A stretch of 64,000 bases of DNA from the NCBI RefSeq assembly GCF_007858445.1, contig NZ_VIGV01000002.1, positions 682,001-746,000 of the forward strand, given 5' to 3'. A model generated the notes under the pieces. That model was not told where the DNA came from and did no database searches. It worked only from the letters and a program-made list of their open reading frames with translations. The first letter of the stretch is position 1. Each line of letters starts with the position of its first letter. Source of the DNA: Tsukamurella sputi (lineage in GTDB: Bacteria > Actinomycetota > Actinomycetes > Mycobacteriales > Mycobacteriaceae). Both the position numbers and the translations under genes were made by a program. Shown in pieces: positions 1 through 9,674 of the stretch.

Positions 1-309
1 TTCGTGGTCGTAGAACTCGTCCGGATCATCGCCGGAGGAGACATCGGCGGAATCGATGACGAACAACGTGCCGCGCAGCTCGTCGGCGGCGGTGCGGTCG
101 TTCACGCCCTCCAGACGCACGAGCAGCCTCCCGGAATGATTCCGGGAGGCTGCCACGGTGTACGTCTGCGTGCGCGTCTCACGGGGGCGACGTCCGGTGA
201 GGACGGCGCCGTCCGCGAAGCGGAGCTCGGGCGAATCGGTGCGCACCTCCACGACGAGTTCGCCGCGGATGCCGTGCGACTTGGCGACGCGGCCGATCAC
301 GAGCTCCAT
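1..309 (-). CDS. rimM: 16S rRNA processing protein RimM (3' end cut by window)
   Basis: RimM binds ribosomal protein S19 and assists 30S subunit maturation. The first 103 codons are visible, starting at ATG 309 (MELVIGRVAKSHGIRGELVV). The G-R-V-x-K-x-H-G-I-R-G-E pattern at residues 6-17 is the signature of the RimM N-terminal barrel, and R-L-E-G-V-x-D-R-x-x-A-x-x-L-R-G follows near residue 75. The gene starts 4 bases after the khpA stop, so it is the third gene of an rpsP-khpA-rimM operon, the usual order in actinobacteria. It has no independent promoter that I can see. The C-terminal PRC-barrel half lies outside the window. Confidence 0.95.
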   Translation of the reverse strand, partial: MELVIGRVAKSHGIRGELVVEVRTDSPELRFADGAVLTGRRPRETRTQTYTVAASRNHSGRLLVRLEGVNDRTAADELRGTLFVIDSADVSSGDDPDEFYDHE

Positions 310-313
310 CGGG

Positions 314-562
314 TCAGCGGACCCGATCGGTGTCGACGACGTCGATCCGGATGCCCTTGCCACCGATGCCGGTGACGAGGGTGCGCAGGGCGGTGGCGGT
401 CCGGCCGCTGCGGCCGATGACCTTGCCCAGGTCGTCCGGGTTCACGTGGACCTCGATCACGCGGCCGCGACGGCCGGTGATGAGGTCGACGCGAACATCG
501 TCCGGGTTCGACACGATGCCGCGCACGAGGTGCTCGACGGCATCTGCGACGACGGCGCTCAT
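314..562 (-). CDS. khpA: KH-domain RNA-binding protein KhpA
   Basis: This 82-residue protein is a single type-II KH domain with the RNA-binding loop I-G-R-S-G-R-T at residues 49-55 (GxxG motif). The family binds RNA, usually as a KhpA/KhpB pair, and is thought to act on ribosome-related transcripts or small RNAs; the partner is not in this window. Its ATG overlaps the rpsP stop by one base (TAATG), which implies translational coupling. Length and position between rpsP and rimM match the actinobacterial family (Rv2908c in M. tuberculosis, from memory). Confidence 0.93.
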   Translation of the reverse strand: MSAVVADAVEHLVRGIVSNPDDVRVDLITGRRGRVIEVHVNPDDLGKVIGRSGRTATALRTLVTGIGGKGIRIDVVDTDRVR

Positions 563-1029
563 TACTCGCCCTCGGCCGGAGCCTCAGCGGCGGCCTCGGC
601 CGGAGCCTCAGCAGCCTCGGCGGGGGCCTCGTCGGCCTTCTTCTCCGCCTTCTTCTTGGGCGTGGTGGCGGCCGCGGCGGGCTCCTTGTCGGCCTCGGCC
701 AGCGCGGCGTTGAAGAGGTCCAGCTTGGACGGCTTCTCAGCGGCGGTCTTGAGGGTGCCCTCGGCGCCCGGGAGGCCCTTGAACTTCTGCCAGTCGCCGG
801 TGATCTTCAGGAGGGCGAGAACCGGCTCGGTCGGCTGCGCGCCGACACCCAGCCAGTACTGCACGCGCTCCGAGTCGATCTGGATGAGCGACGGCTCCTC
901 CTTGGGGTGGTACTTGCCGATCGACTCGATCGCGCGGCCGTTGCGGCGGGTGCGCGAGTCGGCGATGACGACGCGGTACTGCGGGTTGCGGATCTTGCCG
1001 AGCCGCGTGAGCTTGATCTTGACAGCCAT
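562..1029 (-). CDS. rpsP: 30S ribosomal protein S16
   Basis: S16 is a primary-binding protein of the small ribosomal subunit. The protein has 155 residues. The S16 core ([20 protein letters not shown], then R-x-x-x-N-G-R-x-I-E-x-I-G-x-Y) occupies about residues 1-90. The rest is a low-complexity Ala/Glu/Lys tail with repeated A-P-A-E-A units, which lengthens actinobacterial S16 well beyond the roughly 80-90 residues of most bacteria. An open frame continues 46 codons upstream, but ATG 1029 is chosen because it gives the conserved N-terminus and is preceded by an AAGGA Shine-Dalgarno sequence. It is the first gene of the rpsP-khpA-rimM operon. Confidence 0.97.
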   Translation of the reverse strand: MAVKIKLTRLGKIRNPQYRVVIADSRTRRNGRAIESIGKYHPKEEPSLIQIDSERVQYWLGVGAQPTEPVLALLKITGDWQKFKGLPGAEGTLKTAAEKPSKLDLFNAALAEADKEPAAAATTPKKKAEKKADEAPAEAAEAPAEAAAEAPAEGE

Positions 1030-1265
1030 GTGCTGTGTCCTTCGTTCGTAGTCACGTGTGCAATTCAGCGATGCGTCAGGATGAACGCACCCGGTTTTGC
1101 CGTCTGGTTGCGTGACCGCCGGGCGGTATCTCAGCCGCTGCCGGTCAGCAGCGATCCATTGTGCCATGCCGTGCGAGCTGCACGAAATCGCGCGATCGCG
1201 CCGTCGGGCGCTCCGGGCCCGCCGCGCGGGATTCCACTCGCCCTGCCGCCCCGGACGAGCGGCGG

Positions 1266-1271
1266 TAGCGT
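1266..1271 (+). promoter_or_regulatory. -10 element for leaderless gadB
   Basis: TAGCGT ends 6 bases before the gadB ATG, and there is no Shine-Dalgarno sequence. This arrangement (TANNNT, 6-8 bases, start codon) predicts a transcript beginning at or next to the start codon, as is common in actinobacteria. Confidence 0.55.
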
Positions 1272-1277
1272 GCGGCC

Positions 1278-2660
1278 ATGAGCACGAATCCCCTCGACGA
1301 CGACGCCCTCCTCATCCCCGCCTACGCGGGCCGCCTCGGCACCGATCCGCTCCCCCGCGCCCGGCTGGCCGACGCGGAGACCACGCCGTCGGAGGCCTAC
1401 CGCTTCATCCACGACGAGCTGATGCTCGACGGCCAGTCCCGGATGAACCTCGCGACCTTCGTCACCACGTGGATGGAACCGCAGGGCCAGGCGCTGATGT
1501 CCGAGTCCTTCGACAAGAACGCGATCGACCACGACGAGTACCCGGCGACCTCCGCGATCGACACGCGGACCGTCGCGATCGTCGCCGACCTGTTCCACGC
1601 TCCCGGACTCGACCCCAAGGACCCGGCGTCGGCGACCGGGACCACCACGATCGGCTCGTCCGAGGCCGTGATGCTCGCCGGCCTCGCGCTGAAGTGGCGC
1701 TGGCGCAAGGCGCGGCAGGCGCAGGGCCTGGACGCGAGTCGCCCGCAGCTGGTGCTCGGGTCGAACGTGCAGGTGGTGTGGGAGAAGTTCTGCCGCTACT
1801 TCGACGTCGAGCCCGTCTACCTCCCGATCGAACCCGGCCGCTACGTGATCACGCCGGAACAGGTGCGCGCCGCCGTCGACGAGAACACCATCGGCGCGGT
1901 CACCATCCTCGGCACCACCTTCACGGGCGAGTACGAGGACGTCGCGGGCGTGTGCGCCGCATTGGACGACCTGGCCGCGCAGGGCGGCCCCGACGTCCCC
2001 GTCCACGTCGACGCGGCCAGCGGCGGCTTCGTGGCCCCGTTCCTCGACCCCGATCTCCGCTGGGACTTCCGTCTTCCCCGGGTCGCGTCGATCAACGCCT
2101 CCGGGCACAAGTACGGCCTCACCTATCCCGGCATCGGCTTCGTGGTCTTCCGCGACCGGGCCGCGCTCGACGAGGATCTGGTCTTCCGGGTCAACTACCT
2201 CGGCGGCGACATGCCGACCTTCACGCTCAACTTCTCGCGTCCGGGCGCGCAGATCATCGGGCAGTACTACAACTTCATCCGGTTGGGTCGCGACGGCTAC
2301 ACCAAGATCATGACCGCGCTGCGCGGCACGGCGACCTGGCTGGCGAAGGAGCTGGGGGCACTGCACCACCTCCGAGTGGTCAGCGACGGCTCCGCACTCC
2401 CCGTGGTCACCCTGGAGGTCGACGACGACGCGCCGTTCACCGCGTTCGACGTCTCGCACGAACTACGGGCGTTCGGATGGCAGGTCCCCGCGTACACGAT
2501 GCCCGCGGACGCGCAGAGCGTCACGGTGCTCCGCATCGTCGTGCGGGAGGGTTTCTCGGGCGACCTCGCCGGCAAGCTCCGCGACGACCTGACGAGCACC
2601 CTCCAGCGGCTGAGCAGCACGAACACGCCCCGTGAGCACCGGATCGCCTTCCACTACTGA
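1278..2660 (+). CDS. gadB: Glutamate decarboxylase
   Basis: This PLP enzyme converts L-glutamate to GABA and CO2, consuming a cytosolic proton (acid tolerance, GABA supply). At 460 residues it is close to the E. coli GadA/GadB length of 466. The PLP lysine is K278 in [10 protein letters not shown] (271-280). V-H-V-D-A-A-S-G-G (242-250) carries the Asp that pairs with the pyridine nitrogen, and T-T-I-G-S-S-E-A (123-130) binds phosphate. The gene stands alone: no glutamate/GABA antiporter lies next to it, so its link to acid resistance is inferred. The ATG is probably used leaderlessly (see the -10 element at 1266). Confidence 0.95.
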   Translation: MSTNPLDDDALLIPAYAGRLGTDPLPRARLADAETTPSEAYRFIHDELMLDGQSRMNLATFVTTWMEPQGQALMSESFDKNAIDHDEYPATSAIDTRTVAIVADLFHAPGLDPKDPASATGTTTIGSSEAVMLAGLALKWRWRKARQAQGLDASRPQLVLGSNVQVVWEKFCRYFDVEPVYLPIEPGRYVITPEQVRAAVDENTIGAVTILGTTFTGEYEDVAGVCAALDDLAAQGGPDVPVHVDAASGGFVAPFLDPDLRWDFRLPRVASINASGHKYGLTYPGIGFVVFRDRAALDEDLVFRVNYLGGDMPTFTLNFSRPGAQIIGQYYNFIRLGRDGYTKIMTALRGTATWLAKELGALHHLRVVSDGSALPVVTLEVDDDAPFTAFDVSHELRAFGWQVPAYTMPADAQSVTVLRIVVREGFSGDLAGKLRDDLTSTLQRLSSTNTPREHRIAFHY

Positions 2661-2924
2661 GGCCCGATCGCCGGTCCCGCACCGCCGGGCGTCACGCCGC
2701 GACACGCGGCTCCCGTCACCGCCCGCATCCGGACGCTAGGCTCGGATCGAGCACGGTCGCCGCCGCGTGACACGCGCCACTCCGGGGCGAATGTTGCGAA
2801 AGCAATGGTTACCAGCGGGTAAACTAAAGCCCGTTGTCGCCTGCGCGGTGCACCGCCAGCCCGGTGTAGCCCACTGCCAGGCCACGTCCAGCAGCCTCGC
2901 AGGAACGGACCGCACACTCGGATC
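2661..2924. other. Intergenic region with palindrome and promoter candidate
   Basis: No gene is seen in these 264 bases. A perfect inverted repeat TTACC-n4-GGTAA lies at 2809-2822 and overlaps a -10-like TAAACT at 2820-2825. A -35-like TTGCGA sits at 2794-2799 with a long 20-base spacer. This would give the downstream acyltransferase a leader of about 90 bases and a repressor site placed over its promoter. A second TAGGCT at about 2738 has no start codon near it. Confidence 0.3.
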
Positions 2925-4145
2925 ATGGCCACGCACCTGGATCGCCCCACGACGTCCCCGGCCCGCGCCGGGGACGCGGCGGCCGCACCCTCGCGCGGCG
3001 GCTATCTGCACCAGCTCGACTTCGTCCGCACGATCACCTTTCTCCTGGTGGTCTTCATGCACACGCTGACGAACACCAACGATGAGGTCGACGGCACCGT
3101 CACCAACGCGATCGCCATGAATCTGCACTTCACCCGCAACGCCTTCTTCGCGCTGACGGGTCTGGTACTGGCCTACGGCGTCGTGGAGCGCGGCGCCCGG
3201 ATGAGCCCGATGCGGTTCTGGCGCAAGCGGCTCACGCTGGTGATCACCCCGTTCGTGCTGTGGGCCTTCGCCTACTGGGCGTACGACATGGCGGTCGGCG
3301 GCAATGCCGGCCGGATCCCGCACGAGCTCGGCGACTTCTGGAACAACCTCAAGTGGGGCGGCCTCAACGGCTACCAGCTCTACTTCATCTTCGTCACGCT
3401 GCAGATCTACCTGCTCTTCCCCCTGATCTTCGCGTTCGCGGAGCGCACCCGCCGCTTCCACGGCCGGGTTCTGCTGGCGAGCGCTGTGCTGCAGGTGGGC
3501 ATCTACGTGGCCGCCACCTACTGGAATCCGACCACCGGCTGGTGGGGCGAGAACTTCTGGCACCTCTACGCCACGTTCATCCCGTACCAGTTCTTCATCC
3601 TGCTGGGCGTCATCGCCGCCTTCCATAGCGAGCGCATCGAGGCGGTCCTCCTGCGGCACACTCCGCTGGTCTTCGCCGTCGCGGTGTTCGTGGTGATCGG
3701 ATCGCAGGTCCTCTACCGGATGCGCCTGAGCGACGAGACCGCCCCGAACGTGGCGTCGGCGACCTTCCAGCCGGGCAACTTCGTCCTCTACTTCACGCTG
3801 GTGGTGGCGGTCTACACCGTCGGACTGCTGTTGGCACGCAACCGGCACCGGATCCCGCGTCTGACGCGCTTCGCCTCCTACGGCGCCCAGCGCTCGTTCG
3901 GCGTCTTCCTGGTGCACGTGATGGTGCTGTCGACCCTGCTTCTCCCGCGGACCGCCGACGGTGCGCCCTGGCTCACGTCGGTCCTGCCCTCGCCCTTCGG
4001 CACCGCGGTCGCGTACGTCGTGACCATCGCCATCACCCTGGGTATCGTCGAGTTGCTCAGCCGGGCGCCCAAGGCCCAGTGGTGGGTGGGCCGGCCGCGG
4101 CCGGCCAAGCGGGTGCGCACCGACGCGGCGACCGCCCGGGCCTGA
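2925..4145 (+). CDS. Acyltransferase 3 family membrane protein
   Basis: This 406-residue polytopic protein belongs to the acyltransferase-3 (OafA/YrhL) family, whose members transfer acyl groups to sugars, peptidoglycan, glycolipids or antibiotics at the membrane. The N-terminal Y-L-H-Q-L-D-F-V-R-T-I-T-F at about residues 26-38 starts the first helix and leads into the F-M-H-T segment with the histidine expected near the end of TM1. About ten hydrophobic segments follow, ending in a basic tail (K-R-V-R-T-D). No substrate can be deduced: the neighbours are gadB upstream and a convergent amidohydrolase downstream. A cell-envelope glycolipid is plausible in a mycolic-acid bacterium but is inference only. 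Confidence 0.85.
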   Translation: MATHLDRPTTSPARAGDAAAAPSRGGYLHQLDFVRTITFLLVVFMHTLTNTNDEVDGTVTNAIAMNLHFTRNAFFALTGLVLAYGVVERGARMSPMRFWRKRLTLVITPFVLWAFAYWAYDMAVGGNAGRIPHELGDFWNNLKWGGLNGYQLYFIFVTLQIYLLFPLIFAFAERTRRFHGRVLLASAVLQVGIYVAATYWNPTTGWWGENFWHLYATFIPYQFFILLGVIAAFHSERIEAVLLRHTPLVFAVAVFVVIGSQVLYRMRLSDETAPNVASATFQPGNFVLYFTLVVAVYTVGLLLARNRHRIPRLTRFASYGAQRSFGVFLVHVMVLSTLLLPRTADGAPWLTSVLPSPFGTAVAYVVTIAITLGIVELLSRAPKAQWWVGRPRPAKRVRTDAATARA

Positions 4146-4151
4146 GCGCGC

Positions 4152-5240
4152 CTACCGGGGCAGGTCCGCGAGCTCACCCCGGATCACCACGGCCGACGGT
4201 GCCGGCAGCCCGCCGTGGGCGAGCGCGGTGCGCGGATCCTCGTCGTAGATCACCAGGTCGGCGGGAGCACCGTCGTCGATGCCGGCGAAGCCGAGCCACT
4301 GTCGCGCCCGCCACGAGGCGGCGGCGATGGCCTCCTCGGGAGGCATGACCGCGGCGAGCGCCTCGATCTCGCGCGGCAGCGCGCCGTGCACGTTGAAGCC
4401 GCCGGCGTCGGTGCCGGCGTACATCGCGACTCCCGCCTCCCAGGCGGCGCGGAAAGTCGCCTTACGGCGGTCGTGTAGATCCATCATGTGCCGGTGGTAC
4501 GTGGGGAACTTCTCCGCGGCGGGTGCGGCGATCGACGGGAAGTTCTCGATCTGGATCATGGTCGGCACCAGGCCGATCCCCTTCTCGACCATGGTCTCGA
4601 TGGTGTCCGCGGTGAGTCCCGAGCCGTGCTCGATCGCGTCCACCCCGGCGGCCAGTAGCCCCGGGAGTGCGTCCTCGCCGAAGACGTGCGCGGTGATCCG
4701 GGCGCCCGCGTCATGGGCCGCCGCCACGGCGTCGACGAGCACGTCGTCGGGCCACAGCGGCGCGAGGTCGCCCACGGACCGGTCGATCCAGTCCCCCACC
4801 AGCTTGATCCACGGGTGCCCCTCGGCGGCCCGGCGTCGCACGGCCTCCACCAGCTGGGACGGCTCGTCGAGCTGCTCTCCGAGCCCGCGGGTGTACCGCT
4901 TGACGAGGGCGATGTGCCGACCCATGCGGACGAAGCGCGGCAGGCCCGGCCGACCGTCCAGCGGCGACGTGTCGAGGTCGGATCCGGGTTCGCGGATGAC
5001 GGTGACCCCCACGGCGACGTCCTCCAGCGCGAGGGCGCGGCCGCGCACGAGATCCGGCTCACCGTCCTCGACGATGCCCACGTGGCAGTGGGCGTCGACG
5101 TACCCGGGCACGGCGAAGCCGGTCAGCTCGGCCCGTGCCCCGGACGTCCCCGGATCGGAGAGGTGCACGGCACCGTCGGACACCCAGAACTCGCCCTCGC
5201 CGCCGGGCAGGACGACGCCGGAGAAGTGCAGATCGCTCAC
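4152..5240 (-). CDS. Amidohydrolase family protein (Rv2915c-like)
   Basis: This metal-dependent hydrolase of 362 residues has the TIM-barrel amidohydrolase fold (imidazolonepropionase/prolidase-like branch). Probable metal ligands are H51 and H53 (V-D-A-H-C-H), a lysine at 146 in W-I-K-L-V-G-D that may be carboxylated, H185 (I-T-A-H), H205 (I-E-H-G) and D278 (A-G-T-D-A-G). The substrate is unknown. An amidohydrolase also lies beside ffh in M. tuberculosis, so the gene is part of the conserved backbone rather than an insertion. It starts at GTG 5240, 18 bases after the ffh stop, but its own -10 (TACAGT) lies 6 bases upstream, so it is probably also transcribed leaderlessly. Confidence 0.82.
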   Translation of the reverse strand: MSDLHFSGVVLPGGEGEFWVSDGAVHLSDPGTSGARAELTGFAVPGYVDAHCHVGIVEDGEPDLVRGRALALEDVAVGVTVIREPGSDLDTSPLDGRPGLPRFVRMGRHIALVKRYTRGLGEQLDEPSQLVEAVRRRAAEGHPWIKLVGDWIDRSVGDLAPLWPDDVLVDAVAAAHDAGARITAHVFGEDALPGLLAAGVDAIEHGSGLTADTIETMVEKGIGLVPTMIQIENFPSIAAPAAEKFPTYHRHMMDLHDRRKATFRAAWEAGVAMYAGTDAGGFNVHGALPREIEALAAVMPPEEAIAAASWRARQWLGFAGIDDGAPADLVIYDEDPRTALAHGGLPAPSAVVIRGELADLPR

Positions 5241-5246
5241 TCCGGC

Positions 5247-5252
5247 ACTGTA
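5247..5252 (-). promoter_or_regulatory. -10 element for leaderless amidohydrolase gene
   Basis: Minus-strand TACAGT ends 6 bases before the GTG start at 5240. No Shine-Dalgarno sequence is present. Confidence 0.5.
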
Positions 5253-5258
5253 GCCCGC

Positions 5259-6821
5259 CTACCGCTTCTTGCGGAGCTGCTCCTCGAGCGCGGCCATGTC
5301 GATGCCCTCGAGGCCGGGGGGCAGCTGGTTGAGGCCCTGCGGCATGCCGGAGAGGTCCATGCCCGCGGGCAGGCCGGGGAAGCCACCACCCATGCGCGGT
5401 GCCGACGGGCCGGACTGCCGGGCGCGGTTGTTCTTCTTCCCCTGCTTGCCCTTCTGCTTGCGCTTGGAGAGCCGCTTGGGGCCGCCGCCACCGAAGCCCG
5501 CCATCTGGGACATCATCTTGCGCGCCTCGAAGAACCGGTCGACCAGCTGGTTCACGTCGGTGACGGTGACGCCGGAGCCCTTCGCGATGCGCAGGCGGCG
5601 GGAGGCGTTGATGATCTTCGGATCGGCGCGCTCGGCCGGTGTCATGCCGCGGATGATGGCCTGGATGCGGTCGAGCTGGCTGTCGTCGACCGCCGCGAGG
5701 GCGTCCTTCATCTGGCCCGCGCCGGGCAGCATGCCCAGTAGGTTCCCGATGGGACCCATCTTGCGGATCATCAGCATCTGGTCGAGGAAGTCCTCGAGGG
5801 TCAGCTCGCCGGAGGTGATCTTGGCGGCCGCCTCCTCCGCCTTCTGCTGATCCATGTGCTGCTCGGCCTGCTCGATGAGCGAGAGCACATCGCCCATGCC
5901 GAGGATCCGCGAGCTCATCCGGTCCGGGTGGAAGACGTCGAAGTCGTCGAGCTTCTCACCGGTGGACGCGAACAGGATCGGCTTACCGGTGATCTCCCGG
6001 ACGGAGAGCGCGGCGCCGCCGCGGGCGTCGCCGTCGAGCTTGGTGAGCACAACGCCGGTGAAGTCGACGCCGTCGGCGAAGGCCTGCGCGGTGGTCACGG
6101 CGTCCTGGCCGATCATGGCGTCGAGGACGAAGAGCACCTCGTCGGGGTTCACCGCGTCGCGGATGGCCCGCGCCTGGCCCATGAGCTCCTCGTCGATGCC
6201 GAGGCGGCCGGCGGTGTCGACGATGACCACGTCGTGCTGCTTGGCCTTCGCCTCGGCGATACCGCCGCGTGCCACCTCGACGGGGTCCGCCGCGCTGACC
6301 CCCAGGGTGCCCTCGCCGCCGACGGAGGTGCCGGGGTGCGGCGCGAAGGTGGGCACGCCGGCGCGCTCGCCGACGATCTTGAGCTGGTCGACGGCACCGG
6401 GGCGCTGCAGGTCACAGGCCACGAGCATGGGCGTGTGGCCCTGCTTCTTGAGGAAGTGCGCGAGCTTGCCGGCCAGCGTCGTCTTACCGGCGCCCTGCAG
6501 GCCGGCCAGCATGATCACCGTCGGCGGGGTCTTCGCGAGGTTGAGTCGCCGGGTCTCGCCGCCGAGGATCCCGACGAGCTCCTCGTTGACGATCTTGACG
6601 ATCTGCTGGGCCGGGTTGAGCGCGGCCGAGACCTCGTGGCCCTTGGCCCGCTCCTTGACCCGCGCGACGAAGGCGCGCACCACGGGCAGCGCGACGTCGG
6701 CCTCGAGCAGCGCGAGGCGGATCTCGCGGGCCGTCGAGTCGATGTCGGCGTCGGTCAGCCGGCCCTTGCCGCGCAGGTCCTTGAGCGCGCCTGTGAGCCG
6801 ATCGGAGAGGGATTCGAACAT
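5259..6821 (-). CDS. ffh: Signal recognition particle GTPase Ffh
   Basis: Ffh binds 4.5S RNA and signal sequences of nascent membrane proteins and delivers ribosomes to FtsY. The 520 residues comprise an N domain (1-95), a G domain with P-loop G-L-Q-G-A-G-K-T (107-114) and D-T-A-G-R plus T-K-L-D-G motifs, and a methionine-rich M domain (about 325-440, with many M residues and the S-R-R-L-R-I-A-K-G-S-G RNA-binding region). A Gly/Met/Pro-rich tail ends the protein. It lies 9 bases after glnD. TAGTCT sits 6 bases before the ATG, so it may have its own leaderless start besides read-through from glnD. Its receptor ftsY is at 19237-20724 in this window. Confidence 0.97.
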   Translation of the reverse strand: MFESLSDRLTGALKDLRGKGRLTDADIDSTAREIRLALLEADVALPVVRAFVARVKERAKGHEVSAALNPAQQIVKIVNEELVGILGGETRRLNLAKTPPTVIMLAGLQGAGKTTLAGKLAHFLKKQGHTPMLVACDLQRPGAVDQLKIVGERAGVPTFAPHPGTSVGGEGTLGVSAADPVEVARGGIAEAKAKQHDVVIVDTAGRLGIDEELMGQARAIRDAVNPDEVLFVLDAMIGQDAVTTAQAFADGVDFTGVVLTKLDGDARGGAALSVREITGKPILFASTGEKLDDFDVFHPDRMSSRILGMGDVLSLIEQAEQHMDQQKAEEAAAKITSGELTLEDFLDQMLMIRKMGPIGNLLGMLPGAGQMKDALAAVDDSQLDRIQAIIRGMTPAERADPKIINASRRLRIAKGSGVTVTDVNQLVDRFFEARKMMSQMAGFGGGGPKRLSKRKQKGKQGKKNNRARQSGPSAPRMGGGFPGLPAGMDLSGMPQGLNQLPPGLEGIDMAALEEQLRKKR

Positions 6822-6827
6822 TGCTCC

Positions 6828-6833
6828 AGACTA
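6828..6833 (-). promoter_or_regulatory. Possible -10 element upstream of ffh
   Basis: Minus-strand TAGTCT ends 6 bases before the ffh ATG at 6821 and overlaps the glnD stop. The 6-base spacer (GGAGCA) also contains GGAG, so ordinary ribosome binding on a glnD-ffh transcript is an alternative. Confidence 0.4.
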
Positions 6834-9281
6834 TCGGGTCGGTTCGTCCTCCGGTGGCGCAGGCGGTACGGCCTCCGGCAGAACCGCCAGGACGGCGCTC
6901 TCGGCGCTCGCCCGCACCGCGGTCGGGTCACCGTCGACGCTGAGGCAGAAGACGTCGACCGCGGTGGCGCCGAGCGTGGCGACCTTGGCCCACCGCACGT
7001 CGATCCCGGCGTCGTCGAGCGCCCCGGCGACCCGCGCGAGCAGGCCGGGGGTGTCGCCCGCGCGGACCTCGAGGACGACGGTGCCGGGCGCACCGTCGAA
7101 CCAGCGCAGCCGCGGCGGTGCGGCCACCCGTAGTGGCGGGGCCGCCGCGCTCCCGTCGACGGGGGCCGACGCGGCGCGCTCGCGGTCGCGTAGCTCGGCG
7201 AGGACGTCGGTGCCGTCGAGGGCGGCGAGGAGCCGCTGCCGCACGAGGGCCGGATCGGGCGGGTCGCCGAAGGTGGGCACCACGACGAAGGTGTTGACGG
7301 CCGACTCCCCCACGCCGGCGACGGATGCGCTCTGCACCCGCAGGCCCGCGAGCGCGAGCACGGCGGCCATCCGGGCGAGCACGCCGCGCCGGTCGGGTCC
7401 GACGACGGCGACGGTGAAGGTGTGCGGCCCCATGGCGGGCGCCGGGGTGATCCGCACGTGCGTCCCGCCCGACGCGGCCATCGCCGCCACCTCCTCGGCC
7501 ACGGGTGCCGGCTGCGGCGCCGGCTGCCCCGCCAGGACGCGAGCGGTGCGACGGACCAGTTCGCCGATCAGGCGCGACTTCCACTCGCCCCAGACGCCGG
7601 GTCCGGTGGCCAGCGAGTCGGCCTCGGCGAGCGCGTGCAGCAGCTCCAGCAGGACGGGGTCGTGGCCGACCTTCTCGGCGACCATCTCGATGGTCGCGGG
7701 ATCGTCGAGGTCGCGCCGGGTGGCGACGGCGGGCAACAGCAGGTGCTGCCGGACCATCGCGGCGAGGAGCTCGGTGTCGGCTTCGCACAGTCCGAGGCGC
7801 GCGGCGATCGCCTCGGCGAGCTCGGCGCCGATCACGCTGTGATCGCCGCCGCGTCCCTTGCCCAGGTCGTGCAGCAGCGCGCCGAGCACGAGCAGGTCGG
7901 GGCGGGCGACGTCGGTGGCGCGGGTCGCCGCGTACGCCGCGGTCTCCACGAGGTGCCGGTCCACGGTCCACGTGTGGACGGCATCGCGCGGCGGCAGGTC
8001 GCGCACCGCGCCCCACTCGGGCAGCAGGCGGCCCCACAGGCCCGTGCGGTCGAGGGCCTCGATGACGGGCACGGCGCTGCGACCCGCGCCGAGCAGGGCC
8101 AGGAGGTCCGCAACGGTCTCCGCCGGCCACGGGCTGCGCGGCGCGGGCGAGACCTCGGCGAGGCGGTTCAGGGTGGACGCCGACATGGGCAGTCCGGAGG
8201 CCGCGGCCGCGGCGGCCACGCGCACGGTGAGGCCCGGGTCGCGATCGGGCCGCGCGTCGCGGGCGAGGGTGACCTCTCCGGCGTGCTCGACGACCCCCTC
8301 CGCGAGGGGCCGCCGTACCGGCGGACGGCGCAGCCGCGCGAGGCCGCGCCGGGGCAGGGCGTTCTGGGCGGTGCGAATCCCCACGTCGACGGCGTAGGCG
8401 ACCGTCCGGCCGCTGTCACTGATCGTGCGGGCCAGGTCGAACCGGTCGCCGAGGCGCAGCGCCGCGCCGATCTCGTCGGCCTCCTGCGCGCGCACCTGAT
8501 CGCGTGCCCGCCCGGAGATGCGGTGCAGCTCGGTGCGCACGTCCAGCAGCCGCCCGTACGCGGCTCCCAGGTCGTTGCCGGTGGTGCCGCTCGGGGTGGC
8601 CGACGGTGTCGGGATCCCGTCGGTCAGCTGGGCGAGCGAGAGGGCCTGCAGGAGCTGGACGTCGCGCATGCCGCCCCGGCCGTTCTTCAGGTCGGGCTCG
8701 GCGCGGTGGGCGATCTCCCCCGAGCGGCGCCACCGCTCGCGGGCCTGGTCGACGAGGTCGTCCACGCGGGTGCGGATGTCGGAGCGCCACTGCCGGCGCA
8801 CACCGCTGATCAGCAGGTTGGTGATCTCCTCGTCGCCGACGATGTGCCGGGCGTCGAGCAGTCCGAGGGCCGCGGTGAGGTCCGACTTCGCCACGCGAAC
8901 GGCCTCCGGCACGGTGCGCACGCTGTGGTCGAGCTTGATGTGGGCGTCCCACAGCGGGTACCAGATGCTCTCGGCCACGGCGGTGACGTGCTCGGGATCG
9001 ATGCCGTCGTCGTGCACCAGCAGCAGATCGAAATCACTGTGGGGCAACAGCTCCCTTCGCCCCAGGCCGCCGACGGCGACGAGCGCGAGACCACTGTCCG
9101 GGCCGATGCCGGCCGCGGTGCCGTGCGTGGTGAGCCACACCTCGGCGAGGTCGGCGAGCGCTCCGCGCAGGGCCGCGGGATCGAGGCGGTGCTGCCCCGA
9201 CGCGCGATCGAGGAGCCGGGACCGCGCGGCCACCAGTTCTTTCGCCCCGCCCGGCGCTGTGGCCCTCTCCGGCACCGTCAT
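6831..9281 (-). CDS. glnD: PII nucleotidyltransferase / nucleotidyl-removing enzyme GlnD
   Basis: GlnD senses glutamine and modifies the PII protein; in actinobacteria PII is adenylylated rather than uridylylated. The 816-residue protein has the full family architecture. A nucleotidyltransferase domain carries G-G-L-G-R-R-E-L-L-P-H-S-D-F-D (71-85; catalytic D83 and D85). A linking region is followed by an HD hydrolase domain with L-L-H-D-L-G-K (near 435). Two C-terminal ACT domains (about 640-720 and 740-800) bind glutamine. It lies 8 bases downstream of its substrate gene glnB and is cotranscribed with amtB and glnB. Confidence 0.95.
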   Translation of the reverse strand: MTVPERATAPGGAKELVAARSRLLDRASGQHRLDPAALRGALADLAEVWLTTHGTAAGIGPDSGLALVAVGGLGRRELLPHSDFDLLLVHDDGIDPEHVTAVAESIWYPLWDAHIKLDHSVRTVPEAVRVAKSDLTAALGLLDARHIVGDEEITNLLISGVRRQWRSDIRTRVDDLVDQARERWRRSGEIAHRAEPDLKNGRGGMRDVQLLQALSLAQLTDGIPTPSATPSGTTGNDLGAAYGRLLDVRTELHRISGRARDQVRAQEADEIGAALRLGDRFDLARTISDSGRTVAYAVDVGIRTAQNALPRRGLARLRRPPVRRPLAEGVVEHAGEVTLARDARPDRDPGLTVRVAAAAAASGLPMSASTLNRLAEVSPAPRSPWPAETVADLLALLGAGRSAVPVIEALDRTGLWGRLLPEWGAVRDLPPRDAVHTWTVDRHLVETAAYAATRATDVARPDLLVLGALLHDLGKGRGGDHSVIGAELAEAIAARLGLCEADTELLAAMVRQHLLLPAVATRRDLDDPATIEMVAEKVGHDPVLLELLHALAEADSLATGPGVWGEWKSRLIGELVRRTARVLAGQPAPQPAPVAEEVAAMAASGGTHVRITPAPAMGPHTFTVAVVGPDRRGVLARMAAVLALAGLRVQSASVAGVGESAVNTFVVVPTFGDPPDPALVRQRLLAALDGTDVLAELRDRERAASAPVDGSAAAPPLRVAAPPRLRWFDGAPGTVVLEVRAGDTPGLLARVAGALDDAGIDVRWAKVATLGATAVDVFCLSVDGDPTAVRASAESAVLAVLPEAVPPAPPEDEPTR

Positions 9282-9289
9282 CGGCGTCC

Positions 9290-9670
<381 letters not shown>

Positions 9671-9674
9671 TCAC

